Below, piece after piece: positions 1 to 6,728 of a stretch of 11,007 nucleotides of DNA (positions are counted from its first letter, which is position 1; every line of letters begins with the position of its first letter). The notes beneath the pieces were generated by a model. The model saw only the letters and a list, made by a program, of their open reading frames with translations, was not told where the DNA came from and searched no databases. Made by a program: the position numbers and the translations under genes. Origin of the DNA: Alphaproteobacteria bacterium (GTDB lineage: Bacteria; Pseudomonadota; Alphaproteobacteria; ATCC43930; CGMCC-115725); contig JASHTP010000313.1 in the NCBI GenBank assembly GCA_030040495.1, positions 1-11,007 of the forward strand, read 5' to 3'.

Positions 1-1493
1 AGATCCGGATGGTTGCGCCGGAGCGCCGCGACGACGCGCTCCGCCGCGTCGGGCTGGTCGAGGGTGATGATGGCGGCCCGGGCCCGCTCGACGCCCGCGG
101 CGTGGAGCAGCTCGGCGCGGCTGGCATCGCCGAAATAGACCGGGCGCCCCTGGCGGCGGCTCTCCTCGACCAGCGGCACGCTCTGCTCGATCGCGACATA
201 GGGGAGCTGCTGCCCGGCCAGCATCTGGCCGACGATCTGGCCGATGCGGCCGAAGCCGGCGATGATGACGTGGCCTGAGACGTCGGCGGTCTCCTCGGCC
301 AGCTGCGCCGCCTCGGGCGCGCGCTGCGCCTGGAGCGCGGCGGCGAGGCTGCGGCCGAGCGAAGCGGCGAACGGCGTCGTCGCCATGGTGAGCGCCACCG
401 TGGCGTCGAGGATCATGCCGAGATCGTGCGCGACGAGGCCGAGCTGCAGCGCGATGCCGACGATGACGAAGGCGAACTCGCCGCATTGCGACAGCAGCAG
501 CCCGGCGCGCAGTGCCAGCGGCGTGCCGAGGCGGAAGAGGCGGACGAGCGCCCACAGGACGACCGTCTTGCCGGCGAGCAGCACGGCGGAGAGGCCGAGC
601 ACTTCCTGCCAGTGGCGGACCACGAAGGGCGTGTCGATCACCATGCCGACGGTGATGAAGAAGAAGCCGAGAAAGAGGCCGCGGACCGGCAGAATGTCGG
701 CTTCGACCTGGTGGCGGTACTCGGTCTCGGCGAGCAGCAGCCCGGCGAGGAAGGCGCCCAGCGCCATCGACATGCCGGCTTGCGCCGTCGCCCAGCCGAG
801 GCCGAGGACCACCACCAGGTTGGTGGCGGCGAAGGTCTCGCGGATGTGCGTCATCGCGCTGATGCGGAACAGCGGCCGCAGCACCAGCCGGCCGAGCAGC
901 AGGATGAGCAGGATGGCGGCGACGCCCTTCGCCAGCGCCAGGCCGAGCGCCAGCGCGATGCCGCCGCCGCCGCCCGGCGCGAGCAGCGGCAGCAGCGCCA
1001 GCAGCGGCACCACCGAGAGATCCTGGAACAGCAAGATGGCGAGCGAGACGCGGCCGATGCGGCTCGGCAGCTCGCCGCGCTCGGCGAGCAGCTGCAGCAC
1101 CGCCGCGGTCGAGGAAAAGGCGAGCGCGCCGCCGACGACGAGCGCCGTCCGCGGCGATAGCCCCAGCGCGTGGCCGGCGAGCCCGATCGCGCCGCCGGTG
1201 ACCAGCACCTGCGCCACGCCGAGACCGAACATGTAGCGCCACATCGCCTGCAGCCGCTGCAGCGGCATGTCGAGGCCGATGCTGAAGAGGAGGAAGACGA
1301 CGCCGAACTCCGACAGGCGCTCGGCCTGCGCGGTGTCGCGGATGAAGCCGAAGCCGAAGGGGCCGACGACGAGGCCGGCGGCGAGATATCCCAGTACCGG
1401 GCTCACCCTGACGCGCTGCGCCAGCGGCACCGCGACGATCGCCGCGAGCAGCAGGATCAGGACCGCTTGGAGGTCGCCGGGAGTGGACTGCAC
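1..1493 (-). CDS. Kef-type CPA2 cation:proton antiporter, C-terminus cut off by window edge
   Basis: Inner-membrane antiporter of the monovalent cation:proton antiporter-2 family (KefB/KefC-like), which exchanges K+ or Na+ for H+ and is usually gated through a cytosolic nucleotide-binding domain. The 497 visible codons hold a hydrophobic exchanger domain at about residues 8-375, with the family QD pair (Q157-D158, in LFQDLSVVPLL) and a Kef-like stretch AFLAGLLLAETEYRHQVEA. A short linker leads to an RCK/TrkA-N Rossmann domain from about 407 with GFGRIG at 413-418. Family members are commonly about 560-620 residues, so roughly 70-120 residues lie beyond the edge. The start is taken as GTG at 1493, because AGGAAG sits 10 bases upstream and an in-frame stop (that of the preceding gene) lies 40 bases upstream. 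It follows the CDF exporter by 39 bases on the same strand, probably as an operon. Transported ion and glutathione gating cannot be told from sequence. Confidence 0.9.
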   Translation of the reverse strand, partial: MQSTPGDLQAVLILLLAAIVAVPLAQRVRVSPVLGYLAAGLVVGPFGFGFIRDTAQAERLSEFGVVFLLFSIGLDMPLQRLQAMWRYMFGLGVAQVLVTGGAIGLAGHALGLSPRTALVVGGALAFSSTAAVLQLLAERGELPSRIGRVSLAILLFQDLSVVPLLALLPLLAPGGGGGIALALGLALAKGVAAILLILLLGRLVLRPLFRISAMTHIRETFAATNLVVVLGLGWATAQAGMSMALGAFLAGLLLAETEYRHQVEADILPVRGLFLGFFFITVGMVIDTPFVVRHWQEVLGLSAVLLAGKTVVLWALVRLFRLGTPLALRAGLLLSQCGEFAFVIVGIALQLGLVAHDLGMILDATVALTMATTPFAASLGRSLAAALQAQRAPEAAQLAEETADVSGHVIIAGFGRIGQIVGQMLAGQQLPYVAIEQSVPLVEESRRQGRPVYFGDASRAELLHAAGVERARAAIITLDQPDAAERVVAALRRNHPD

Positions 1494-1532
1494 GCGGTGC
1501 TCGCTTCCTCGCGCCGCGACGCCGCGGCCCGG

Positions 1533-2471
1533 CTATACCACGTGATCCGGCACCAGCTTGCAAGGGTGATCGGGATCGCCGGTCTCGACCTGGATGGTGG
1601 CGTGGTCGATGCCGAAGCGCTGCAGCAGCTCGTGCGCGAGCGCGGCCAGCATCTCGTCGCCGGGATGGCCCCCGGGCATGACGAGATGGCAGGTGAGCGC
1701 GGTCTCGGTCGTGCTCATCGGCCAGATGTGAAGGTCGTGCACCGCGGCGACGCCGGCGTGCCGGCAGAGATGCTCGCGCACCGCCACCGCGTCGATGCCC
1801 GGCGGCACGCCGTGCAGCGCCAGGTTGACGGCGTCGCGCAGCAGCCGCCAAGTGCCGAAGACGATGACGAGGGCGACGCCGAGGCTCACCGCGGGATCGA
1901 GCCACAGCCAGCCGGTGAGCAGGATCATCGCTCCCGCCACGACCACCGCGAGCGACACCGCGGCGTCGGCCAGCATGTGCTGGACGGCGGCGCGGATGTT
2001 GAGGTCGGCGCTGCGGCCGCGCAGGAAGAGCAGGGCGGTGGCGCCGTTGATGGCGATGCCGATCGCCGCGACCGCCATCACCGTCCGGCTTGCCACCGGC
2101 GCCGGCGCGACCAGACGTTCGACCGCCTCGACCGCGATGGCGCCGACGGCGATCAGCAGCACGACGGCGTTGAACAGCGCGGCGAGGATCGAGGAGCTGC
2201 GCAGGCCGTAGGTGTAGCGATGCGACGGCCGGCGCCGGGCAAGGAGGGTCGCGCTCCAGGCGATGGCGAGGCCGAGCACGTCGGTGAAATTGTGGCCGGC
2301 ATCGGCAATGAGCGCCACCGAATTGCCGATCACGCCATAGGCGACTTCGATGATGACGAAGCCGAGATTGAGCGCGAGACCGAGCGCGAAGGCGGCGCCG
2401 AACCCGGCCGGTCCGCGGCCGATGCCGTGCTCGTGCTCATGCCCGTGCCGCTCTGCCGCCGCTTGCGTCAT
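1533..2471 (-). CDS. Cation diffusion facilitator (CzcD/ZitB-like zinc-type exporter)
   Basis: Inner-membrane metal/proton antiporter of the CDF family, exporting Zn2+ and perhaps Co2+ or Cd2+ from the cytoplasm. The 312-residue length is normal. A His-rich N-terminus (HGHEHEHG, 9-16) precedes six predicted membrane segments. The transport site shows the HxxxD pairs of zinc-type CDFs: D57-A-G-H60-x-x-x-D64 in TM2 and H165-M-L-A-D169 in TM5. The cytoplasmic domain (about 215-312) carries HDLHIWPMSTTETALTCHL (245-263), typical of the CzcD group. The ATG start is supported by GAGG seven bases upstream. It is the first gene of a likely pair with the Kef-type antiporter. No clear promoter is visible in the roughly 60 bases between it and the DUF1127 terminator, so a weak promoter or readthrough is possible. 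Family is certain; metal specificity is inferred from the ligand pattern. Confidence 0.93.
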   Translation of the reverse strand: MTQAAAERHGHEHEHGIGRGPAGFGAAFALGLALNLGFVIIEVAYGVIGNSVALIADAGHNFTDVLGLAIAWSATLLARRRPSHRYTYGLRSSSILAALFNAVVLLIAVGAIAVEAVERLVAPAPVASRTVMAVAAIGIAINGATALLFLRGRSADLNIRAAVQHMLADAAVSLAVVVAGAMILLTGWLWLDPAVSLGVALVIVFGTWRLLRDAVNLALHGVPPGIDAVAVREHLCRHAGVAAVHDLHIWPMSTTETALTCHLVMPGGHPGDEMLAALAHELLQRFGIDHATIQVETGDPDHPCKLVPDHVV

Positions 2472-2533
2472 GGTCTTCCCTCACCATCGCCCCGGCCACG
2501 CGTCGCGGCAAGCGGAAGCGGGCCGCATCACGC

Positions 2534-2575
2534 AAAAAATCCCGCGCCGGCCGCCCGCGGGCGGCCAGCCGGGAT
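2534..2575 (-). terminator. Intrinsic terminator after the DUF1127 gene
   Basis: Read on the minus strand, a very stable GC hairpin ends in six Ts. Its core is an 18-base perfect palindrome (GGCCGCCCGCGGGCGGCC, 2549-2566), extended by outer ATCCCG/CGGGAT pairs at 2539-2544 and 2570-2575, with the T-run complementary to 2534-2539. It lies 38 bases past the DUF1127 stop codon and upstream of the CDF start, so it should separate the two transcripts. Confidence 0.85.
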
Positions 2576-2612
2576 CGTCTGCGTCGCCTCGGCCCGGCGG
2601 CGCCGGGCGGGA

Positions 2613-2834
2613 TCAGGCGGCGCGCTGGAAGTTGCTGTTCGCCGGGGTGCCGTTCGCGGCACGGTCCTGCGCCGCATGCGACAGCACGTAGGGGATCTCG
2701 GAGCGGGTGATGCCGATATCGGCGAGCGACCGGTCATCGAGCGAGGCAAGCTCGGCGTAGGCGCGCTGCCGCTGCCGCCAATCGGCGATCGAAGCGGACA
2801 GGCCATGGAGCAGATTGCCCAAAATGTTCAACAT
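2613..2834 (-). CDS. DUF1127 (YjiS-like) small protein
   Basis: A 73-residue protein with the short basic DUF1127 module in its middle: W19-R-Q-R-Q-R-A-Y, then ELASLDDRSLADIGITRSEI (28-47), which matches the family's 'L..LDDR.L.DIG..RS.I' pattern. Family members are abundant in Alphaproteobacteria. The few studied examples are linked to RNA binding, stress, and phosphate or carbon metabolism; no enzymatic role is known. The N-terminus (MLNILGNLLHGLSASIADW) is an amphipathic or weakly hydrophobic helix. The start at 2834 is chosen because AAAGGAG lies eight bases upstream and the domain begins just after; an ATG at 3068 opens the frame further, but the added residues look like untranslated leader. 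It stands alone, with its own terminator, which suggests a strongly expressed monocistronic gene. Function here is unknown. Confidence 0.88.
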   Translation of the reverse strand: MLNILGNLLHGLSASIADWRQRQRAYAELASLDDRSLADIGITRSEIPYVLSHAAQDRAANGTPANSNFQRAA

Positions 2835-2985
2835 GTTAACAACTCCTTTACGCACGTGCGAAGAGGTCTTTCGCAGCTGCACAATAGGTAAGTGACCTTG
2901 TCCCGATATGGGAGGGGGAGACGTGCAACCCAGCCCTACGGAGTCCGCATGGCGGAGGCCGCGGAAGGATGCCCCGGCCGCACCC

Positions 2986-3014
2986 TTGTAGACCGTCCGG
3001 GCGCGTCCTAGCCT
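2986..3014 (+). promoter_or_regulatory. Possible sigma-70-type promoter for the aminopeptidase gene
   Basis: TTGTAG (2986-2991) and TAGCCT (3009-3014) are 17 bases apart, about 50 bases before the ATG at 3063. The match to consensus is only moderate (four and three of six), so this is tentative. Its -10 element would fall inside the palindrome at 3006-3024, which would make that palindrome a natural operator. Confidence 0.25.
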
Positions 3015-3024
3015 CAGGCTAGGA
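3006..3024. promoter_or_regulatory. 19-base perfect inverted repeat, candidate operator
   Basis: TCCTAGCCT, one central C, then AGGCTAGGA: nine-base arms with no mismatch, in the divergent region between the DUF1127 gene and the aminopeptidase gene. It is richer in A and T than its surroundings. It could bind a dimeric regulator, or form a hairpin with a seven-base stem and TCA loop in RNA. No T-run follows on either side, so it is not an intrinsic terminator. The cognate regulator is not in the window. Confidence 0.4.
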
Positions 3025-3062
3025 GCTGGCGATGGATAACCGGTTAACCAACGGCCCCGGCG

Positions 3063-5078
3063 ATGCATAACGGCGATGCAGCATTGGCGAGGCTACTCGC
3101 CCGCGACGCGTCCCCCTACGACGTCGCCGGGGTAACGGCGCTGGTGGCGGGGGTGCTGGCGGCGGCGCCGGCGGCGCGCGAAGGCGATTGGGCGGCGCTG
3201 GTCGCCCCGAAGCCTTCGACCGAGCTCAGATCGGCGCTCACCGCGCTGGCCGACCAGCTTGCCGCAGCACCGGCCGCACCTGCGCCGGGGCCGGCGGAGC
3301 GCCTCGCGCGGCTGCGCGCCGAGCTGGCGCGCCGCAGCGTCCACGGTTTTCTCGTGCCGCGCGCCGACGAGCATCAGGGCGAGTATGTCCCGCTGGCGGC
3401 GCAGCGGCTCGCCTGGCTCACCGGCTTCACCGGCTCGGCCGGCCTCGCTGTGGTGCTGCCGGCGGCCGCCGCGGTCTTCGTCGACGGCCGCTATACGCTG
3501 CAGGCGCGGGCCGAGATCGACCCCGCGCTCTATGTCCAGCGCCACCTGACCGACGAGCCGGCGAGCGATTGGATCGCGCAGAGCCTGAAGCCGGGCGAGA
3601 TCCTGGCCTACGATCCGCGCCTTCACACGCTCGGCGAGGTCGAGCGCTTCCGGTCGGCGGCGCAAAAGGCCGGCGGCAGCCTGAAGCCGCTTGCCGACAA
3701 CCCGCTCGACGCCGTCTGGACCGACCGGCCGCCGCTGCCGCTGGCGCCGGTGGTGCCGCACGAGCTGCGTTTCGCCGGCGAGAGCGCCGAGCACAAGCGA
3801 CAGGCGCTCGCCGAACGCCTCGCCGCCGACGGCGTCGACGCCGCGGTCCTGACCGCGCCCGATTCGATCGCCTGGCTGCTCAACATCCGCGGCGGCGACG
3901 TGCCGCACACGCCGCTGCCGTTGGGATTCGCCATCCTTGAGCGCGACGGCACGGTCGAGCTGTTCATCGACCCCCGCAAGCTTGCGCCGGGCTTGGCCGA
4001 GCATCTCGGCAATGCCGTGCGGCTCGCGCCGCCGGCGGATTTCGGGCCGGCGCTGCAGCGTCTCGGCGCGGCGCGCCGGCGCGTTCAGGCCGATCCCGCC
4101 AGCGCCGCCGCCTGGGTGTTCGACACGCTGGCCGCCGCCGGCGCCGAGCTTCACCGCGCCGCTGATCCCTGCCAGCTGCCCAAGGCGTGCAAGAACGCGA
4201 CCGAGCTCGACGGCACGCGCCGCGCGCACCGGCGCGACGGCGCGGCGCTGACACGCTTTCTCGCCTGGCTCGCCGCCAAGGCGGCCCAGGGAAACCTGGG
4301 CGAGATCGCCGCTTCCGACCGGCTCGAAGAGCTGCGCCGCGAAGGCGAGCTTTTCCGCGATCTCAGCTTTCCCACCATCTCCGGCGCAGGGGCGAATGGC
4401 GCCATCGTCCATTACCGCGCCTCGCCGAGAAGCGAGCGCCGCCTCGAGCCGGGCACGCTCTATCTCGTCGATTCCGGCGCGCAGTATCTCGACGGCACCA
4501 CCGACGTCACCCGCACCGTGGCAATCGGCGCGCCGGCGGCGGAGATGCGCGACCGCTTCACCCGCGTGCTCAAGGGCCACATCGCGCTCGCCACCTGCCG
4601 CTTTCCCAACGGCACCAGCGGCTCGCAGCTCGACGTGCTGGCGCGGCGCGCGCTGTGGGAAGCGGGGCTCGACTACGATCACGGCACCGGCCACGGCGTC
4701 GGCAGCTATCTCGCCGTCCATGAAGGGCCGCAACGCATCTCGAAGCTGCCCAACAGCCAGCCTTTGCTGCCGGGCATGATCGTCTCCGACGAGCCCGGCT
4801 ACTACAAGACCGGCGCCTACGGCATCCGCATCGAGAATCTCGTCGTGGTGACGCCGCTCGGCGCCGCCGCGGGCGGCGAGCGCGAGCTGCTGGGCTTCGA
4901 GCTGCTGACCCTCGCGCCGATCGACCGGGCCCTGGTCGAGCCGGCCCTGCTCAACGATGCCGAGATTGCCTGGCTCGATGCCTACCACGCGCGGGTCCGC
5001 GCCGAGATCGCGCCGCTGGTCGATGCCGCGACGCGATCCTGGCTCGAAGCGGCGACGCGCCCGCTCGGCGAGGGCTGA
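3063..5078 (+). CDS. pepP: Xaa-Pro aminopeptidase (aminopeptidase P, M24B) with N-terminal extension
   Basis: Cytosolic dimetal peptidase that removes an N-terminal residue preceding proline. The 671 residues resemble the long, eukaryote-like (XPNPEP1) form: two creatinase-like N-terminal domains (about 78-215 and 235-370), the pita-bread catalytic domain (about 380-600), and the C-terminal M24 tail (about 605-668). All five metal ligands are present: D470 (VDSG), D481 (TTDVTRT), H544 (GTGHGVG), E577 (SDEPGYY) and E591 (IRIENL). The supporting histidines H450 (IVHY) and H553 (VHEGP) are also there. Residues 1-75 precede the usual start and form an Ala-rich helical segment of unknown role, ended by a Pro/Ala linker (69-77). 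No strong Shine-Dalgarno sequence precedes the ATG, but the reading is high-quality coding throughout. The gene is divergent from DUF1127 and followed 99 bases later by a lipoprotein gene. The symbol is by family; the activity is confidently inferred. Confidence 0.93.
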   Translation: MHNGDAALARLLARDASPYDVAGVTALVAGVLAAAPAAREGDWAALVAPKPSTELRSALTALADQLAAAPAAPAPGPAERLARLRAELARRSVHGFLVPRADEHQGEYVPLAAQRLAWLTGFTGSAGLAVVLPAAAAVFVDGRYTLQARAEIDPALYVQRHLTDEPASDWIAQSLKPGEILAYDPRLHTLGEVERFRSAAQKAGGSLKPLADNPLDAVWTDRPPLPLAPVVPHELRFAGESAEHKRQALAERLAADGVDAAVLTAPDSIAWLLNIRGGDVPHTPLPLGFAILERDGTVELFIDPRKLAPGLAEHLGNAVRLAPPADFGPALQRLGAARRRVQADPASAAAWVFDTLAAAGAELHRAADPCQLPKACKNATELDGTRRAHRRDGAALTRFLAWLAAKAAQGNLGEIAASDRLEELRREGELFRDLSFPTISGAGANGAIVHYRASPRSERRLEPGTLYLVDSGAQYLDGTTDVTRTVAIGAPAAEMRDRFTRVLKGHIALATCRFPNGTSGSQLDVLARRALWEAGLDYDHGTGHGVGSYLAVHEGPQRISKLPNSQPLLPGMIVSDEPGYYKTGAYGIRIENLVVVTPLGAAAGGERELLGFELLTLAPIDRALVEPALLNDAEIAWLDAYHARVRAEIAPLVDAATRSWLEAATRPLGEG

Positions 5079-5130
5079 GGACACGCGGCTTCACGATCGC
5101 GCGAGCCCGCTGCGCCGCACGGCGGCACTG

Positions 5131-5139
5131 TGCTAGATT
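5131..5139 (+). promoter_or_regulatory. Possible extended -10 promoter element for the lipoprotein gene
   Basis: TGCTAGATT is an extended -10 sequence (TGn followed by TAGATT), 39 bases before the lipoprotein ATG, in a GC-rich stretch where such an AT-containing hexamer stands out. No good -35 box is visible at 16-18 bases upstream. This would give a leader of roughly 30 bases. Confidence 0.4.
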
Positions 5140-5177
5140 TCCGGCGCGTGGCATCCATCTTTTAGAAGGAGGCCTCC

Positions 5178-5762
5178 ATGATTCGCATCGCACGTCCGGT
5201 CGTTCTTGCCGGCACGCTGGCGCTCGGCGCCTGCGCCGTGGCCCCGCCGGCCGGGCCGAGCGTGATGGCCCTGCCGGGCAAGGACAAGAGCTTCGAGGCG
5301 TTCCAGCAGGACGATGCCGTCTGCCGCCAATACGCCTCGCAGCAGATCGGCAACAGCTCGCCGGCGGCCGCAGCCACTCAGAGCGCGGTCAACAGCGCCG
5401 CGGTCGGCACCGTGGTGGGCGCCGCGGCCGGCGCCGCCATCGGCGCGGCAGCGGGCAACCCGGCGCTCGGCGCAGCGATCGGCGGCGGCAGCGGCCTGCT
5501 GTTCGGCAGCGCCGCCGGCGTCAACGCTGCTCAGCTTTCGGCGGGCGAGATGCAGCGGCTCTACGACATGGGCTACATCCAGTGCATGTCCGCCAAAGGC
5601 GAGAGCGTGCCGCAGAGCCTGCCGGCCTATGCCTATGGCGCGCCGGCCTATGGCTATCCCTACTACGCCTATCCCTATCCCTATTACTACCCAGCCTATT
5701 ATTACGGCCCGGCCTTTGTCGGAGTCGGCTTCGGCTTCCACGGCCACCACTGGCGCCGCTGA
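5178..5762 (+). CDS. Glycine-zipper lipoprotein with Tyr/Pro-rich tail
   Basis: A 194-residue predicted lipoprotein, exported by Sec and probably anchored in the outer membrane. Residues 1-18 are a signal peptide ending in the lipobox LGAC with lipidated C19; the +2 residue is Ala, so no inner-membrane retention signal is seen. A short domain with C49 and C136, possibly a disulfide pair, flanks a glycine-zipper segment at about 75-115 rich in GxxxG and AAAG repeats (VGAAAGAAIGAAAGNPALG), like YMGG-type or SlyB-like zippers that insert in membranes. The tail (150-180) is built of Tyr, Pro and Ala (AYGYPYYAYPYPYYYPAYYY) and ends in HGHHWRR. AAGGAGG five bases before the ATG gives a near-ideal ribosome site and fixes the start. 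It is convergent with trxC, 12 bases away. The envelope role is an inference; no specific function is known. Confidence 0.88.
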   Translation: MIRIARPVVLAGTLALGACAVAPPAGPSVMALPGKDKSFEAFQQDDAVCRQYASQQIGNSSPAAAATQSAVNSAAVGTVVGAAAGAAIGAAAGNPALGAAIGGGSGLLFGSAAGVNAAQLSAGEMQRLYDMGYIQCMSAKGESVPQSLPAYAYGAPAYGYPYYAYPYPYYYPAYYYGPAFVGVGFGFHGHHWRR

Positions 5763-5774
5763 GCGGCGGCGCGC

Positions 5775-6230
5775 CTAGCTCGGCTGCCGCTCGCGGGCGA
5801 GCTCGGCGCGCGCCCAGTTCTCGAGCTGCGCGGCGGTCATCGCGCCGGCGCGGCGCGCGCGCTCGCGGCCATGGAGCGCGAGCACGATCGTCGGGATGCT
5901 GCTCACCTGGAAGCGCTGCGCCAGCTCCGGCTCCTCGTCGACATTGACCTTGACCAGCCGCAGTTCCGGCTCGAGCCGCGTCGCGGCGTGCTCGAACTCG
6001 GGGGCCATCATGCGGCAGGGGCCGCACCATGGCGCCCAGAAATCGACGAGCAGCGGCACGTCGCTCTTGTCAAGCTGGCGCAGGAAGCGCGCCGTGTCGA
6101 GGGCGACCGAATGCGCCTCGAACAGCGGCCGGTGGCAGGCGCCGCATTTTCCGCCGGCGGCGAGCTTTGCGCGCGGCACGCGGTTCAGCGTGTCGCAATG
6201 TGGGCAGGGCAGGTGCAGGATCTCAGCCAT
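5775..6230 (-). CDS. trxC: Thioredoxin 2 (TrxC) with N-terminal zinc ribbon
   Basis: Cytosolic protein-disulfide reductase, normally reduced by thioredoxin reductase. At 151 residues it has the TrxC layout: a four-cysteine zinc ribbon at 9-32 (CPHC ... CGAC; C9, C12, C29, C32), then a thioredoxin fold with the active site WAPWCGPC (C69, C72) and the cis-proline loop SIPT (P113). The buried-Asp segment VDFWAPW is intact. TrxC members are linked to oxidative stress and to redox control of a Zn-bound N-terminus. The ATG is supported by GAGG ten bases upstream. It lies 21 bases after the stop of an SQR-like flavoprotein on the same strand, so the two were probably co-transcribed; that pairing suggests handling of sulfide-derived or protein persulfides, which is an inference. 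Its own promoter is not evident. Confidence 0.95.
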   Translation of the reverse strand: MAEILHLPCPHCDTLNRVPRAKLAAGGKCGACHRPLFEAHSVALDTARFLRQLDKSDVPLLVDFWAPWCGPCRMMAPEFEHAATRLEPELRLVKVNVDEEPELAQRFQVSSIPTIVLALHGRERARRAGAMTAAQLENWARAELARERQPS

Positions 6231-6251
6231 GGGCGATCGCCTCGGGTTCGG

Positions 6252-6728
6252 TCATTCCGCCGCTTGCGTCGGCGGCGGCGCGGGCGGCTTGGGCCGGAGC
6301 CAGTTGATGCCGCGCGCCTTCATGATGATGCGCTCGCAGCCGGGCTCGCCCGAGCCGCGCCGCACCTTGCGTAGGAAATAGTTCTCGAGGGTCACCTTCG
6401 CCAGATGCACCCAATAGCCCTGGCCCGCCCAGTTCAGGTTGCGTGGCGGAATCTGCGGCAGGGCGACGAGGGCGACGCCGCTGTCGCCGAAATCGGCAAG
6501 GCAGACCGCGTTCCAGGTCGGCTCACGGTGCGGCACACTCCCCGCCATCAGGTCGGCGATGTTCTCGGCGACGGCCGACACCATGGATTCGATCATGTAG
6601 CCGGTCTTCGGCACGCCCACCGGGACCGGCGTCTGCTCGTAGGGCGGAGTGGCGACGCAGACGCCGACCGCGAACACGTTCCCGAAGGCGGGATTGCGCT
6701 GGAGCTTGTCGACGAGCACGAAGCCTCG
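6252..6728 (-). CDS. Sulfide:quinone oxidoreductase-like flavoprotein, C-terminal fragment only
   Basis: C-terminal part of an FAD-dependent pyridine-nucleotide-disulfide-type oxidoreductase of the SQR/NDH-2 group. Seen are the C-terminal FAD-binding segment NVFAVGVCVATPP, then PKTGYMIESMVSAVAENI, then ADFGDSGVALVALPQIPPR, WVHLAKVTLENYFLRKVRRG and a Pro-rich end. These patterns fit SQR-like proteins, which oxidise sulfide to polysulfide and pass electrons to quinone at the inner membrane. Full-length members are about 400-430 residues; only about 158 codons remain. The N-terminal FAD GxGxxG motif and catalytic-disulfide region are missing. Recognisable sequence ends with GFVLVDKLQR at about 6725 and an in-frame stop follows at 6729-6731, exactly where an unrelated RND sequence begins on the other strand. 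A GTG at 6719 could formally start a 155-residue product, but that would be non-functional. It lies upstream of trxC. SQR assignment is likely; a related flavoprotein is the alternative. Confidence 0.75.
   Translation of the reverse strand, partial: RGFVLVDKLQRNPAFGNVFAVGVCVATPPYEQTPVPVGVPKTGYMIESMVSAVAENIADLMAGSVPHREPTWNAVCLADFGDSGVALVALPQIPPRNLNWAGQGYWVHLAKVTLENYFLRKVRRGSGEPGCERIIMKARGINWLRPKPPAPPPTQAAE

Noticed and set aside
1170..2891. 573-codon plus-strand open frame across the antiporter, CDF and DUF1127 genes
   Set aside because: It spans three real minus-strand genes and their terminator; its Arg/Asp/His-rich product is an antisense shadow.
2916..2958. Possible promoter for the DUF1127 gene (TTGCAC with CCCATAT, minus strand, sigma-32-like)
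   Set aside because: The two elements are only about 10 bases apart, too close for any standard sigma factor spacing.
3037..3046. TAACCGGTTA palindrome before the aminopeptidase ATG
   Set aside because: Ten bases only; it may add to the regulatory region but cannot be supported alone.
2835..3068. A 78-residue upstream extension of the DUF1127 protein
   Set aside because: The strong ribosome site at 2843-2848 marks the ATG at 2834; the extra residues have no conserved pattern and cover the palindromic intergenic region.
3093..5084. 663-codon open frame on the minus strand, covering the whole aminopeptidase gene
   Set aside because: It mirrors the plus-strand gene in GC-rich DNA, where stop codons are rare antisense. 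The product is low-complexity Arg/Ala/Gly with no recognisable domain, whereas the plus strand has every catalytic residue.
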